A stretch of DNA of 64,000 bases from Blastobasis lacticolella (Eukaryota; Arthropoda; Insecta; Lepidoptera; Blastobasidae): the NCBI GenBank assembly GCA_905147135.1, contig LR990048.1, forward strand, positions 12,322,563 through 12,386,562, in the 5' to 3' direction. The notes beneath the pieces were generated by a model. It saw nothing but the letters and a program-made list of their open reading frames with translations, was not told where the DNA came from and did not search any database. A program made the translations under genes and the position numbers. Positions 29,063-39,555 of this stretch are shown here, one piece after another. Within the stretch, counting starts at the first letter, position 1, and each line of letters starts with the position of its first letter.

Positions 29063-29064
29063 TA

Positions 29065-30203
29065 TTTTTAAACATATTTTTTGCATTGGACAAGAAAGCA
29101 AAATTAATATTTGTTCTTAGGAGTCCATTAACTCTGAGGACTCCCCTGGAGGTTGCCACCAGCAATGAGCACTAAATGCTATGTCGTCATAAACAAGAGT
29201 GTAGAACTTTTAAAAATATATTTTTATTCGACTGCTAATGTTAAAATTAATACGTAAACCAAAGAAATAGTCCTCAAAATTATTTGCTTATTATATCTAC
29301 CTATCTTAAACTACAACTAAAAGTACAGGATAGTATTAAATCGACTTAACGGATTGATGTCACCAACGACGGGTTACTTTATTTTTAAATCTGATGAAAA
29401 AGAAATAAATTTATAATACAACAACGAAATTCGGGAAAATTTGACTCCCCATGGGAGAAATAGCCATTAGAAGGTAATTATGTAACCTACAGGGGTTTAT
29501 CGGGATAAAGGTTCTCCATGTTGTTCAACAGTCTATTGTAAAATTCAAGCCACATTACAATATAAGAATTCGGTGTAAATGATATACTTAGATAGAAAAT
29601 AGTGATACATATTCTACCACCACACGACCCCGCGTCACTGAATACTGATAACCAGTGATTTACGCTAGTAAATATTTAAGTCTTTGTTGATAACTAACGT
29701 CCCGCGTCCGAGATCCCTGTCGCCTTGACGAATGCTATCCATTCCTAGTAACCGGGACCGAAGCCCTCCGAAGCAAATCTTGCACTCTATGATAATTGCA
29801 TGGATTATTGCTAACAGTATTTTAGTAGGCGTTTCAATTTCTATTTGTCGGAAACAAATGGAACTCTCAGAAACGAAACTTTCTTTAATTGTTTCAGTAG
29901 AAACATAATATTTACCAGTTTTCTACAATTACATATTAACATACATCACCTATGTTGTTTAAAGGCCCTTCTATTATCGGCCTAGTTTAGGTACATCATA
30001 ACATACTTAGGTACCTACAGTACCTTTATTTCTCATAATGATAAAGAAAGTGATCTTTAATACTTCTATTCATTTCGAAATAATTTATTAAACAACAACC
30101 GCGCTAACTATCGTCCTATGCAACTGTTTGTACGTACATATCGCGTACGTCGTAACCTCCGATAGAAAGGGACACGCGATATCGCTATTTCTGTCTCATA
30201 AGG
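29065..30203. other. Intergenic, upstream of I29 paralog 3
   Basis: No gene is visible. The last 60 bases lack the TATA box and GTGACACAT leader found in the two minus-strand paralogs, so this gene has a different promoter or an upstream non-coding exon. Confidence 0.4.
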
Positions 30204-30254
30204 TCACGACCAATCCAGCCAGTCGCGCTGCACGCCGTACCGAGAAAAGACATA

Positions 30255-30933
30255 ATGTCCACAAATAAACCTTTCTACGATGTTAACCAAGCATCGGAGT
30301 TGTTCGAGAAGTTCATACAAGAGCATAACAGACAATACAAAGACGAGGATGACAAAAAAGCCCACTACGAAGCGTTCGTGAAGAATTTGCACGAGATAAA
30401 CAAGCAGAATGCGCAAAGTACGACCTGCACGTTTGGTATAAACAAATTCGCCGATTATACAGAAGAGGAGAGAAGCTCGATGTTTGGTTGTATAGGTAAG
30501 TTTTGAACAGGTCTACCTTGCCTACTAGATTAATACCTAATAGATTAGTCCTTGCGACGTTCGCTTACGTTTTACTTTGCAATAATATTGGCTAAATGTG
30601 GTGTTGACTAGGAATCCGAAGAATAGCAAGAGTTTATGATATTTTTATTGAGAATGGCGTCACCATGAGCATTGGTTATGCATGACTTGACTAATACGAA
30701 CAAAGGCATACCTACTGCCATGTCTGTGGTAACTACTTAAAATTTTTAACAAAAGATAACTCCATATAGTACACCAGAATTTATTTTTAACAAGCATATA
30801 AGTATAAGTACTATTTTTAGAGTTTATTTAAATAATCTACATTTATTCTATACTTATAAATGAATTGGGCTAACATTTAAGTTGTTTTCCGTGACCTAAA
30901 ACTGTTTATTTTATCATTGCAGCGAAGAAGTGA
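30255..30933 (+). CDS. I29 (cathepsin propeptide-like) inhibitor without signal peptide, paralog 3
   Basis: Two exons: 30255-30495 and 30923-30933, joined across a 427-nt intron (donor GTAAGT at 30496, acceptor TTATCATTGCAG). The splice completes an Ala codon and gives the end CIAKK before TGA; without splicing the frame ends GKF. The 83-residue protein starts MSTNKPFYDVNQASELFEKF, has a good ERFNIN helix (HYEAFVKNLHEINKQN, with the Asn that its paralogs have lost) and an intact GNFD-type GINKFADYT. Unlike its neighbours it has no signal peptide, and the open frame upstream of the ATG encodes none. It is therefore either cytosolic or has an unseen upstream exon. Function as a cysteine-protease inhibitor is inferred from the fold. 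It lies head to head with paralog 2, about 3.1 kb apart. Confidence 0.85.
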
Positions 30934-31281
30934 GCATCGCATCTCGTATGACGCATAGAGTATCAACAATATAATGGCAGTGATAATTACTTATAGATAC
31001 ATGACTCATCTCGGCTACAAAATGTCAACATTGAATTTGTGTACTAGCAGTTTTTCCTTATCTACTTGATCACATTGTGACATCAATATTGTTTTAAGAA
31101 ACATTATTGAAAGCAAATTTATTTTACCCCTGTTTTCTCATGGACCCACTAGTTTGTCCCACCGGGCGAGACTTATTTCTCGTAGTACTCATGATACTGA
31201 TTCACTAATTCACATTTGAAGAACTAAGCATAAACTTGTTAGTTGTTACACATTATTAGACCTATACCTAGTCATTCCTAA

Positions 31282-31287
31282 AATAAA
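31282..31287 (+). terminator. Candidate polyadenylation signal of I29 paralog 3
   Basis: AATAAA lies 349 nt after the TGA. In AT-rich sequence such hexamers are common by chance, so this is only a plausible choice. Confidence 0.35.
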
Positions 31288-31507
31288 CAATTTGCTTGAC
31301 ACCAAAAGTATTGCTTCTCTATGATATTGGATAATTAAGAAAAAACGTGTAGATATTTTCTATTTGATATTTTCTATTTGATTCTATAAGTTATTATCAA
31401 TTTGGATGCACATATTAAATTTAAACTACAATTATGTTTTAAACAACAACGTCATATTTACATATTGCTTTGAATTTATGTAATAATTATTATATATGCC
31501 AATCGGC

Positions 31508-31541
31508 GGACCTTGACACTGGTTGAACAATGTCAAGGTCC
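31508..31541. repeat. Perfect hairpin, 11-bp arms
   Basis: GGACCTTGACA at 31508-31518 is mirrored by TGTCAAGGTCC at 31531-31541 around a 12-nt loop. No factor or element is known to me. Confidence 0.5.
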
Positions 31542-32189
31542 AGAGCGGAAGGCCTTGGTCAACCCCTATTAATTCCATTTGGAGTACTCGTTTTTTTTTC
31601 TTAAAATTTACTATTTTGATATTGTGTATTTAATATATTTTGTAATAAGTAATATAATTATAAAAAGGAACAGCGAGTTTTATTTAAACAAACCAGACAC
31701 CTCGTATCCAGAAGTGGGCATGTGGGCTGTTGGAAAATTATCAAAAGAGTATTATTGTTAGATACTTTCCTAATAGTAGGTTCTATCCAACAGTAATAAA
31801 ATCTATTTTACGAAATTCTGCAATAGATACCTACCTAATGTCTATCTAAGCCCTTATTTCTAACACATAATGAAACCTTTTGTGAAAAACTAGAATCACT
31901 CAGCTATCCCTACCTTCATTTGATGTTTTCATAATCTTTGAGACAAAAAAATTTGGATCGTAGGTTACTTCTTTACAATAGCTTACAAAAATTACACCGA
32001 AACTAATCCTCCGATTCGATGACATCCTTGAAAAGCATATTAATTAAATTAAATAGATCTACATTGCATGTGAGTTTGAGAACTGTCGAGGTTATACCTA
32101 TTTTATCGGTACTGGGCAGTATAGTGACTTCCTGGACTTGAGTCACCCAGGTCGTCTTGTTGACTGCAATATTATTATCAAATGAAGAG
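31542..32189. other. No gene seen
   Basis: AT-rich sequence; the ORFs at 31579-31761 and 32003-32227 have no recognisable product or codon bias. Confidence 0.35.
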
Positions 32190-32710
32190 AAAAGATTTGA
32201 ATTTTTGTTTGGAATGAATAAACTCAAACACTGTTAGACCGATTTTAAAAATTCTTATACAAATAGGAAGCTACGTTATCCTCATGCGACATAGGATGCT
32301 TTTTATCCCGGGAAAAGAATACGAGTCCCCCGGAAAAGTTGAATGTTTACTGGGAGCCGAACTGCGCGCGGGTGAAAGCAGCTGAGAACGGTTAGACTAT
32401 CAATTATTTGATTGCATTATTTGGTATGAATGATTGGTCAACTAAGCCTGCAAAGAAGTAGTCATTTAGGCCCCTAAATGACCACTTCTTTTCTGGACCA
32501 GTTGATGGACTAAACTCCCACCTAGATACACTTTGTTCGCCCAGTATTCAGACATTATACACCTAAACCTTCCTCACAAATCACTCTGCCTATCGGTGAA
32601 AACCGCATAAAAATCCATTCAGTAGTTTTCGAACTTATCGCGAACAGCAGCTGACACAGACAGGCAGTCAGACAGACAGACGCGTCGTGGGACTTTGTTG
32701 TATAATATTT
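32190..32710. repeat. Interspersed repeats related to family C, two segments
   Basis: 32215-32400 is in minus orientation (CTACGTTATCCTCATGCGAC, TTTTTATCCCGGGAAAAGAA). 32540-32710 is in plus orientation (AAAATCCATTCAGTAGTTTT, CAGTCAGACAGACAGACGCG, GGGACTTTGTTGTATAATAT). Together they look like two repeat copies facing away from each other. Non-coding. Confidence 0.5.
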
Positions 32711-32952
32711 AGTAATAGTGATAATAGTGATTTCTCAGTCATTTTTGTACGTAGGATTCAACCTCGCTCAATCTTTGCTCAGTCAGGTACCTAATTCAAT
32801 ATTAACGCATATGTCTTTATTCGGCGTCTTCATAACAAGAGTGAATAAGCACATTATACCTACCTAATGTGCTCCATTTTCAGCATTATCACTGCCCATA
32901 CTCAGTCAGTATCCCGTCAATTAACTCAATGAAATAGCATAAGAAAAGAACA
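32711..32952. other. No gene seen
   Basis: AT-rich spacer between the family C segments and the SINE-B copy. Confidence 0.3.
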
Positions 32953-33210
32953 GACGATCTGAGTGGTTCAGTTGGTTAACATAGGCACCGGTCTGCCACG
33001 CAGAGATCTCGGATTCGATTCCCGAGTGAGCAGAAATTTTAATTTAAGAATTTTAATTTCTGTTACGGGTCTGGGTGTTACAGTTATATGTCTAGTATAT
33101 GTATTTGAAAATTTATAAGTAGTTTATTAGTTATCTAGCTCCCATAACACAAGTTTTGCTTACTTTGGGGCTTTGTGGCTCTGTGTGAATTGTCCTAGCA
33201 TACCTTTTTA
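32953..33210 (+). repeat. SINE-B, full-length type copy
   Basis: The tRNA-like head has an A-box GAGTGGTTCAGTTGGTTAA and a B-box GGATTCGATTCCC, followed by TTAATTTCTGTTACGGGTCT and the 3' part TTTGCTTACTTTGGGGCTTT, CTGTGTGAATTGTCC. It is a different tRNA-derived SINE from SINE-A. Its head is not a functional tRNA gene. Confidence 0.75.
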
Positions 33211-33734
33211 TTTATTATTTATAGCCGACAGAAAAGTGGGATAACCCCACACCAAGTTTACATACCTATGCTAAAAAAAGATCTAAACTGCTAATTTTAA
33301 TGAAACAAAGCTACCATCTTGATCAAACTGGCTTTCAACTAAAGAAAACCGGATCAAACCGGTCCATCCGTTCGGGAGCTACTATGCCACAGCCAGGTAC
33401 ACAGAGCCACAGATACACTCGTCAAACTCATTTTTCGTCGGGGCTTAAAAACAAAAATATTATTGTATGTTTTGAGCCTATTCGAGTCAAACTTATAATC
33501 AACATGACAGACGCTTCAATTTAACATCATTATTGATTCATTTTAATAATGAAAGAGTATTAAAATTGTCTCTCTAGGCGGCAAACTTTGTTTTCGCAGT
33601 CAATTTGTTAAATTGGCTTTAATGAAATTGGATTGGAAGGATGCAGGCGGCCTTTTTCAAACAGTCCACAATTTTCGCAGTTACCACAACTTTTGTCTGG
33701 CAATTTGTATTATTACTAAATGAATAGGTTGTAA
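33211..33734. other. No gene seen
   Basis: The ORF at 33300-33524 starts inside a region resembling a diverged family C repeat (GGTCCATCCGTTCGGGAGCT) and encodes nothing recognisable. Confidence 0.35.
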
Positions 33735-33862
33735 TCTATATATAGTACAAAACAAAGTCGCTTCCCGCCTTCTGTCCCTATGTATCTGTGTCCGCTTAGA
33801 TCTTTTTAACTAAGCAACGGGTTTTGATGTGGTTTTCAACAATAGATTCAAGAGGAAGGTCT
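33735..33862 (-). repeat. Interspersed repeat family C, minus strand
   Basis: AGTACAAAACAAAGTCGCTT, CCCGCCTTCTGTCCC and CAACAATAGATTCAAGAGGA are the reverse complement of the family C 3' half. It is joined directly to an RTE 3' end. Confidence 0.6.
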
Positions 33863-34050
33863 CGAGTGGCGACCACGTACCGGTAGACGCAGCGTGGGTA
33901 GGCCTCCTACAAGGTGGACCGACGACCTGGTAAGGATCGCAGGTGCCAGCTGGATGCGGAAAGCACAGGACCGGTCTTTGTGGAGATCTCTGGGGGAGGC
34001 CTATGCCCAGCAGTGGGCGTCTTCTGGCTGATATGATGATGATGATGAGC
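33863..34050 (+). repeat. RTE-type LINE 3' end (C-terminus of reverse transcriptase protein plus GAT tail)
   Basis: The frame reads LEWRPRTGRRSVGRPPTRWT, DDLVRIAGASWMRKAQDRSL, then WRSLGEAYAQQWASSG and a stop at 34029-34031, followed by TATGATGATGATGATGA. This is the well-known C-terminal end of lepidopteran RTE elements. The copy is 5'-truncated to under 200 bp. Confidence 0.8.
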
Positions 34051-34118
34051 TATAGTTACGAACAAACTAGTCTTTGTCAATGTCTTTGTCCGCGAAAAAT
34101 TCGGTAATGATAATTAGG

Positions 34119-34373
34119 TACCAATACCAATGACTCTTTTCTTTGTTATGTTGGTTAGTTAAACACTAACCGAAGCTTTGACGATGAGCGATAACATCGT
34201 GATGAAACATGCACATTCAGGCTATTGAATGTGTAACAATTATCCAGCCAGTTTCCCTGGTTACGTGGGTCAGATGGCAGTCGCTCCACTGTAATTGCCT
34301 GATCTTCCAAATATTGGATCATGGTCAAGGCGGACCCTGGGTCTTCGTGCGCGAGAGCCATTAACGCCAAAAT
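34119..34373 (+). repeat. SINE-A, head truncated
   Basis: CCAATGACTCTTTTCTTTGT, CACTAACCGAAGCTTTGACG, CATTCAGGCTATTGAATGTG and GCGCGAGAGCCATTAACGCC follow SINE-A order. The tRNA-like head and the GAT tail are missing. Confidence 0.7.
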
Positions 34374-34385
34374 GGCTGAAACCCT

Positions 34386-34690
34386 GTAAGTCTTAGGCAA
34401 ATTACTCGACGACCTCTTTAGGGCCTCACAACAAGTAGATCGCAAAGTAAACATGGAGGACAAGACGAAAATTATATCAAATGTTTATGTTGTGCCTACG
34501 CCGCTGAAAGTTGGAGGCGCTAAACTTGAAATTGTTGACGACAACATACATACAAGGTGTACCGACGACCTGGTAAATATCGCAGGTACCAGCTGGATGC
34601 GGAAGGCACAGGACCGCTCTTTAGAGGAGGTCTGTACTCAGCAATGCGCGTCTTTCGGCTGATATGATGATAATGATGATGATTGATGAC
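34386..34690 (+). repeat. RTE-type LINE remnant with internal deletion
   Basis: An open frame (34453-34662) reads TKIISNVYVVPTPLKVGGAK, then LEIVDDNI, which belongs to the reverse transcriptase middle region. It then jumps to RCTDDLVNIAGTSWMRKAQD, the C-terminal end, followed by a GAT-rich tail. The segment between, several hundred bases in an intact copy, is deleted. The frame survives across the junction. Confidence 0.65.
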
Positions 34691-35043
34691 CTACGATTTA
34701 TGTAATTATTCACAAAATAATCTACACTAATGCAAGATCCTATCAACATCTTATGTAAAAAACATTTTATAAGATTTGTAGGATTTCAAAATAAACAAAC
34801 CCAATACGTAAGCAGCAGGTGTAAAAAATATTTTTTCGTGGCCAAATTAATTAATAAACGATATTACGCTAATAGTCTCTTATTACATGGAGAGCGTTTA
34901 ATTTGTTCGCGATGGCGGCGTGATTAATTGGGTTCGGAAAATGCGTCCGATTCACCGTTTACCAGCTTTTGCCATTTCCCGATGAAGCCGGGAAACGTTT
35001 TAAATTGCTGGTACTTTTTTAAATAATAAAAAGAAAAACAATA
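34691..35043. other. No gene seen
   Basis: AT-rich with a moderately GC-rich patch near 34905-34995 that carries no motif I can name. Confidence 0.3.
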
Positions 35044-35550
35044 ATCTTCTTGGCGATAATGTCCCGGCTGTGCTCTCGCGCGAGGACACGGGGTCCGCCT
35101 TGACCATGATCCAGAATTTTGTAACTCAGGTAATTACAGGCGAGGGACTGCCACCTGGCTGCCTTGGTCGTGTGGTGTCCAGCAGAGTAGAATAACACCA
35201 ACCCCTTAAACTCATGGGTGTCGTACAAGGCGACTAATGTTTCCGCAAAAGATCTAGAGTCTCTGTAAGCTAAACATTTTTACATTTACAAAACTGCGAT
35301 CTCCAACCCTGCGAAATTATGGTAATAACCATACATTTCGTGGGAAAGGCCATAAGTCCTGCGGTGGACTGTTAGTAGCAACGATGATGATGATAATGAC
35401 TGCCGCTTGATTTCCTGACCGCACCTGACAAGATTTGGTCATGGTTACACATTCAGTCGCCGGAATGTGCAAATTTTCCTCACGATGTTTTACCTCAACG
35501 TAAAAGTATCGGAGTGCTCAAAGGAGGGACATAACTCAGAAATAGGCATG
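35044..35550 (-). repeat. SINE-A, minus strand, interrupted by another element
   Basis: 35044-35152 (CTTGGCGATAATGTCCCGGC, TGTGCTCTCGCGCGAGGAC) is the 3' half. The copy resumes at about 35398 (CATGGTTACACATTCAGTCG, CACGATGTTTTACCTC). The intervening 245 bp is a separate insertion. Confidence 0.7.
35153..35397 (+). mobile_element. Second short retroposon nested in the SINE-A copy
   Basis: It is flanked by GACTGCC at 35146-35152 and 35398-35404, a probable target duplication. It contains CATGGGTGTCGTACAAGGCG, GGTAATAACCATACATTTCG and a GATGATGATGATAAT tail, so it ends like a lepidopteran non-LTR retroposon. No ORF is visible and the family is not named. Confidence 0.55.
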
Positions 35551-36760
35551 GAAATAGTATTACATCGAAATTACTTAGAACTGCTACAATACATTTACTA
35601 GTATACTTTGATCATAGCTGAGTGACGTAACGCCAAGGTAATCATAATTCACCTACACCCTTCGTTTCGCTTGATTGTTTAGACCCTTTCGGAACCTCAG
35701 GACCATTTGGCATATTTCTCATTACTCGCGTAAATCTGATGTACCTAATCCTTCCATTCGCACCTGGTACCTACATTACTGTGTATGATTACGTGAAAGG
35801 ACCAGCCTTTGCCGCCGATACCCGCGTCAACGTCACTTCTGAACGCGTCTCGTCATCATCATAGCACGTGGAGTGTAAATCAAAGTAGTCAATGGCGAAT
35901 CCGCAACTAATTTTACGCGGACGAACGTGGTGAAGTTACTTTACACAGGTATTTGTATATACTTTACGTAGGTTTACATTTTCTTTATTAAATTATATGA
36001 CCGACTTTGATTAGACTGAGTAGAGCGGTAATACAACAAAACTCAATTTGATGCGATGTTGTTTAATTAGGTATGTTCTTTGTGTTATGTTATGACTGTT
36101 CAAACCGACGAGTATGTATGAAAAGATAGAAGAAGCGATAGAGATTTGTGAGGGTGAGGACCGTAGCATTTGACCGTCGCTCTGATCCCAAAACTAAGTA
36201 AACTCGTATCTGACACTCAAATGAGTATCTGACACAGACAGACAGCAAAATTTTTAAAAAGTCTTATTTTATTAATATTTCTTCATCGCCCTAAATAATT
36301 TTTAAGTAAATATATTCAACGTACTTACACACTTTTTACAGTTTTATTATATGTATACGCTTAAAATATGTGAGAAAAGAAATGAAAGACAATGTTCAGA
36401 ATATTTAGAACAACAGTAACTGGAGAATTAGACAGACAGGCTTTCGGAGAGCTCGTTAATCGGGGTGATGAGATTGTGTGTTACGATCACTAGACAAAGG
36501 GCAAGTGTCAAGCTTTATCAGATTTCGGTCGCCTGTTTATCGCTATATTTTATTTTGTCCTAATAATGTCGACGAAAACAGGGAAGGAGAGGATGAGGAA
36601 CGTCATAGCCACCATTATCTGACTGTGGCTGTAGGAACAATCAGCTGTTATTGTCACTTTCACTCGTGGTCACTCTTGGTGCATCACTTGAAGGACAGGA
36701 CGCTGACTATATGCAGTCCTAATTTATTTAGTGTCCAGCGGGGTTATTGGCGATCTCAGT
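35551..36760. other. No supported gene
   Basis: The ORF at 36478-36780 (alternative start, containing NREGEDEERHSHHY) has no family match that I recognise and no splice context. I leave it uncalled. Confidence 0.35.
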
Positions 36761-36814
36761 GGACAACTGAATTTACCTAATGAATTAATCTATATAATGT
36801 CAAATTCAGTTGTC
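36761..36814. repeat. Inverted repeat, 13-bp arms
   Basis: GACAACTGAATTT at 36761-36773 is mirrored by AAATTCAGTTGTC at 36802-36814. The nearby AATGTCAAATTCAGTTG and AGTTAAATAATAGCCC resemble the ends of the family F elements at 18 kb, so it may be a collapsed family F relic. Confidence 0.4.
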
Positions 36815-37613
36815 AACTGAGTTAAATAATAGCCCTATTGATAATTTATTGTCATTCAATTTCATTCAAAGGTCGGCCATCTCATCTAATTTAGGCAGTA
36901 GGATATTCGTGTTACAGACAAAATTGAATAGCAAAGACTTCACATAGAATTTAACTTAGCAAGCAATCACCAAATTTATATTTATATTGTTTACCGTTAA
37001 GGATTAATTGAGTATAAGAAGTATGCATGCCAGGCATGCATAATATGTTTAGCATGCTTCATAGACAAAGAAAACTAACATAAATGCTGATGCTGTTAAT
37101 CTGCAGCGGTTTGTACTGTCCAGATTTCTCTCCAGGCCTACGCCTGGAGGAGTACTCTTCCAGATATTGATGCACAGGATGCCGAGGCCAAATAAAGCTT
37201 GTCTTTAATAATTATTGTTGTGCAAAACCTACATACACATTTGATTAAACTCACCTAGGTATTTCATTTAACCCAATCTATCGAACAGTGAGGACTTAAA
37301 TAATTGGAAATCCTTTTGTGGTTTCATTACTGAATACCCTTAGGCAGAGCGGACGTATCTAAATGTACACATTATTTCAAACCGAGTTTTTAATTAGTTT
37401 TTGAGGATTCTCCGCTGGCCACAACTGAAAAATGGCTTAAATTGATAAAAAGGAAATTGGTTTCTGAGAATGAATTGCCACTTTTTAACATAGGTACTTC
37501 AAAAATTTCGAAAAGGAAGTGATTGTCAATTCGACTGTATCTTTTATTGTTGATGTCCGACGAAGTTCATGAAGGAGACAGCTGTTGGTCCCGCGGCCTA
37601 TAGAACTATATTG
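36815..37613. other. No gene seen
   Basis: AT-rich, no open frame of interest. A local CCAGGCCTACGCCTGG palindrome lies near 37132-37147. Confidence 0.3.
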
Positions 37614-37828
37614 TAAAAAGAAAAGCGACTTAGGAAATTACAAGACTGATCAAAATCAAGTAAGCAATAGATACTTACTTGATTTTGATAATGAAGACGC
37701 ACATCTGTATACAAAAAGAACTATATTGTACTAAGCAAAAATATGGAAGTCTTTATCATTCAAAATTTGGTTGCTTACTTGTTGATTTCAATCAATCTTC
37801 TAATTTCCTAAGTCACTTTACTTTTTAG
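37614..37828. mobile_element. Palindromic MITE (215 bp)
   Basis: The left half (TAAAAAGAAAAGCGACTTAG, GAAATTACAAGACTGATCAA) is mirrored by the right half (TTGATTTCAATCAATCTTCT, AATTTCCTAAGTCACTTTAC). The arms fold over most of the length. A perfect 16-bp hairpin (37649-37664 with 37674-37689) sits within the left arm. Non-coding. Confidence 0.6.
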
Positions 37829-38315
37829 ACGTATCACATAAAAATACAAGACGTATATTTTACACTATGTTTTACATAGAATTAAGAAAAGGATATTTTG
37901 CCTACCGCCACAACCTTGACTATTTTGCTCGTAAACAGGGTGGAATTCAAATAAGCGTTTGAAGCATTGTTTGTAGAGAATTTTATAGGCTACAATTTAG
38001 TAACATACCATATTCCCGTAGGATGCAATGTTTTCGAGATATTCAAAAATATTAAGCTTTCGGGCAAAAGCACCAGAGGCACAAGTGTAGATTTAAAATA
38101 TGTTGATTAGAAGCGTATTTATTGCCTATCATTTGCCTCAAGAATTATTCATGTTACAACAGGGAATAAAGGAATTTGAACAAATCATAGGGAATAACAT
38201 TCAAATTTACATTCATCACTATGACGCTTGTGTTATCAACTGTAGCGCCATCTGCCACTCTTTGGGTAATTCGAGTATAATTATATTATGAACTCATTTA
38301 ATTTTGTAGTTTACT
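37829..38315. other. No gene seen
   Basis: AT-rich; the ORF at 38100-38291 has no recognisable product. Confidence 0.3.
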
Positions 38316-38520
38316 AGTGGACCTGGCGCGACTTCGTTTGCGTACACCTACTTTACCATTACATACCCTTTGTTCTTACTTATAAACCTTCCTCTTGAAT
38401 CACTCTATCTATTGTTAAAAACTGCATTAAAATCCGTTGCGCAGTTTAAAAGATTTAAGCATACATAGATACATCGAGACAGACGGCGGGAAGCGACTTT
38501 GTTGTATACTATGTATAGAT
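38316..38520 (+). repeat. Interspersed repeat family C, long copy
   Basis: ACTAGTGGACCTGGCGCGAC, CCTTCCTCTTGAATCACTCT, CATTAAAATCCGTTGCGCAG and GACAGACGGCGGGAAGCGAC give the full block order. The end is TATACTATGTATAGAT. Confidence 0.65.
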
Positions 38521-39555
38521 TGTACACATTAAACATCACAAAAAAATACAATTTATTACAAATACAAAAGGCGCGACTTATTTCTAACAAAAAATCTCTT
38601 AGCTGGCCCACGTAATAAATAGTAGCGGACAAGACTGGTAATGATGTTTGTTTTCAGCATGTTCAGCGCAAAACTAACACATTTAAATATGCTGCCGTTT
38701 TTGCGCTAAAATAATTTGAAACGTACGTTGATGCGTCACTTAGTCACTCACAAAATCCTTTTCTTTAGGTTATCATGTAGGTAAAATCATACTGTTTCGC
38801 AAAATAACACTTTTAGTGTAAATAAAACACAATAATGATATCGTGTTTGCTCATAGTGATGTCAGAGGCAATTTGCTGTTGTCACGAGAAAAGAACGGTG
38901 TAATTTTGTACGCATGGCTAATATGAGTACCTATACCACCTTCACAGAGCCACGGTTCCCCAAATCCCCACCCCATGGAGCATTATAGATCTTACTCACC
39001 GGAAGAAACACGAAATTATTTAAAATAGTATTGTTTGGCTGTGGTATTCTGAAAGGTGGAGGTACTTTCTTAGTCGGGCGGCTCCGATTCGAACAGGACT
39101 CCCCACTATGCCTTACTTCTCTTTTCCGATTCTCGCATTACGACATCTCAAATTCAACAGTCTCTCTATCCACCAGACTCTATTAAAAACTAATTGAAAT
39201 CTTTATTTTATCCAAAAAACTTATTCTTATCGATCTTCGCTAATAATTTATCGTCGAAGATTGTTTTCAATGCCATTTTAAAAGATATATTTAGATAGAG
39301 AAAACGTTGAATTGGAGATGTGACAGCCCGAGAGTATGCCTCCTGTATCGTTGCGACATACAGTCGCGCGGCAAGTATGAAAGACCCGCGCGTGACTATA
39401 TTAATGCAAACACACCACTGTATCGCTACAAAAAGTCGCAGTCTGTCAGCGTCATTTCCCTAGTATAGTGACGCGGCCGGCGCGATATGTGCCGGAACCG
39501 TGCGTCACTTTCGCGATGCACGGAAGTAGACCTTAATCCATGAAAATGTAATCCT
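38521..39555. other. No supported gene; weak exon candidate on the minus strand
   Basis: On the minus strand a 49-nt open segment lies between an acceptor-like CTCCACCTTTCAG (near 39053) and a good donor CTTCCGGTGAGTAAG (near 39000). It is too short to identify. 39330-39540 is GC-richer (GACGCGGCCGGCGCGATATG) without an open frame. Confidence 0.25.

Noticed and set aside
32953..33035. tRNA gene (GGTTCAGTTGGTTAA ... GGATTCGATTCCC)
   Set aside because: Same reasoning: head of SINE-B, with the same flanking body found at 40523-40727.
36478..36780. 100-codon ORF with an acidic segment
   Set aside because: No ATG at its start, no recognisable family, no splice signals; left as unassigned sequence.
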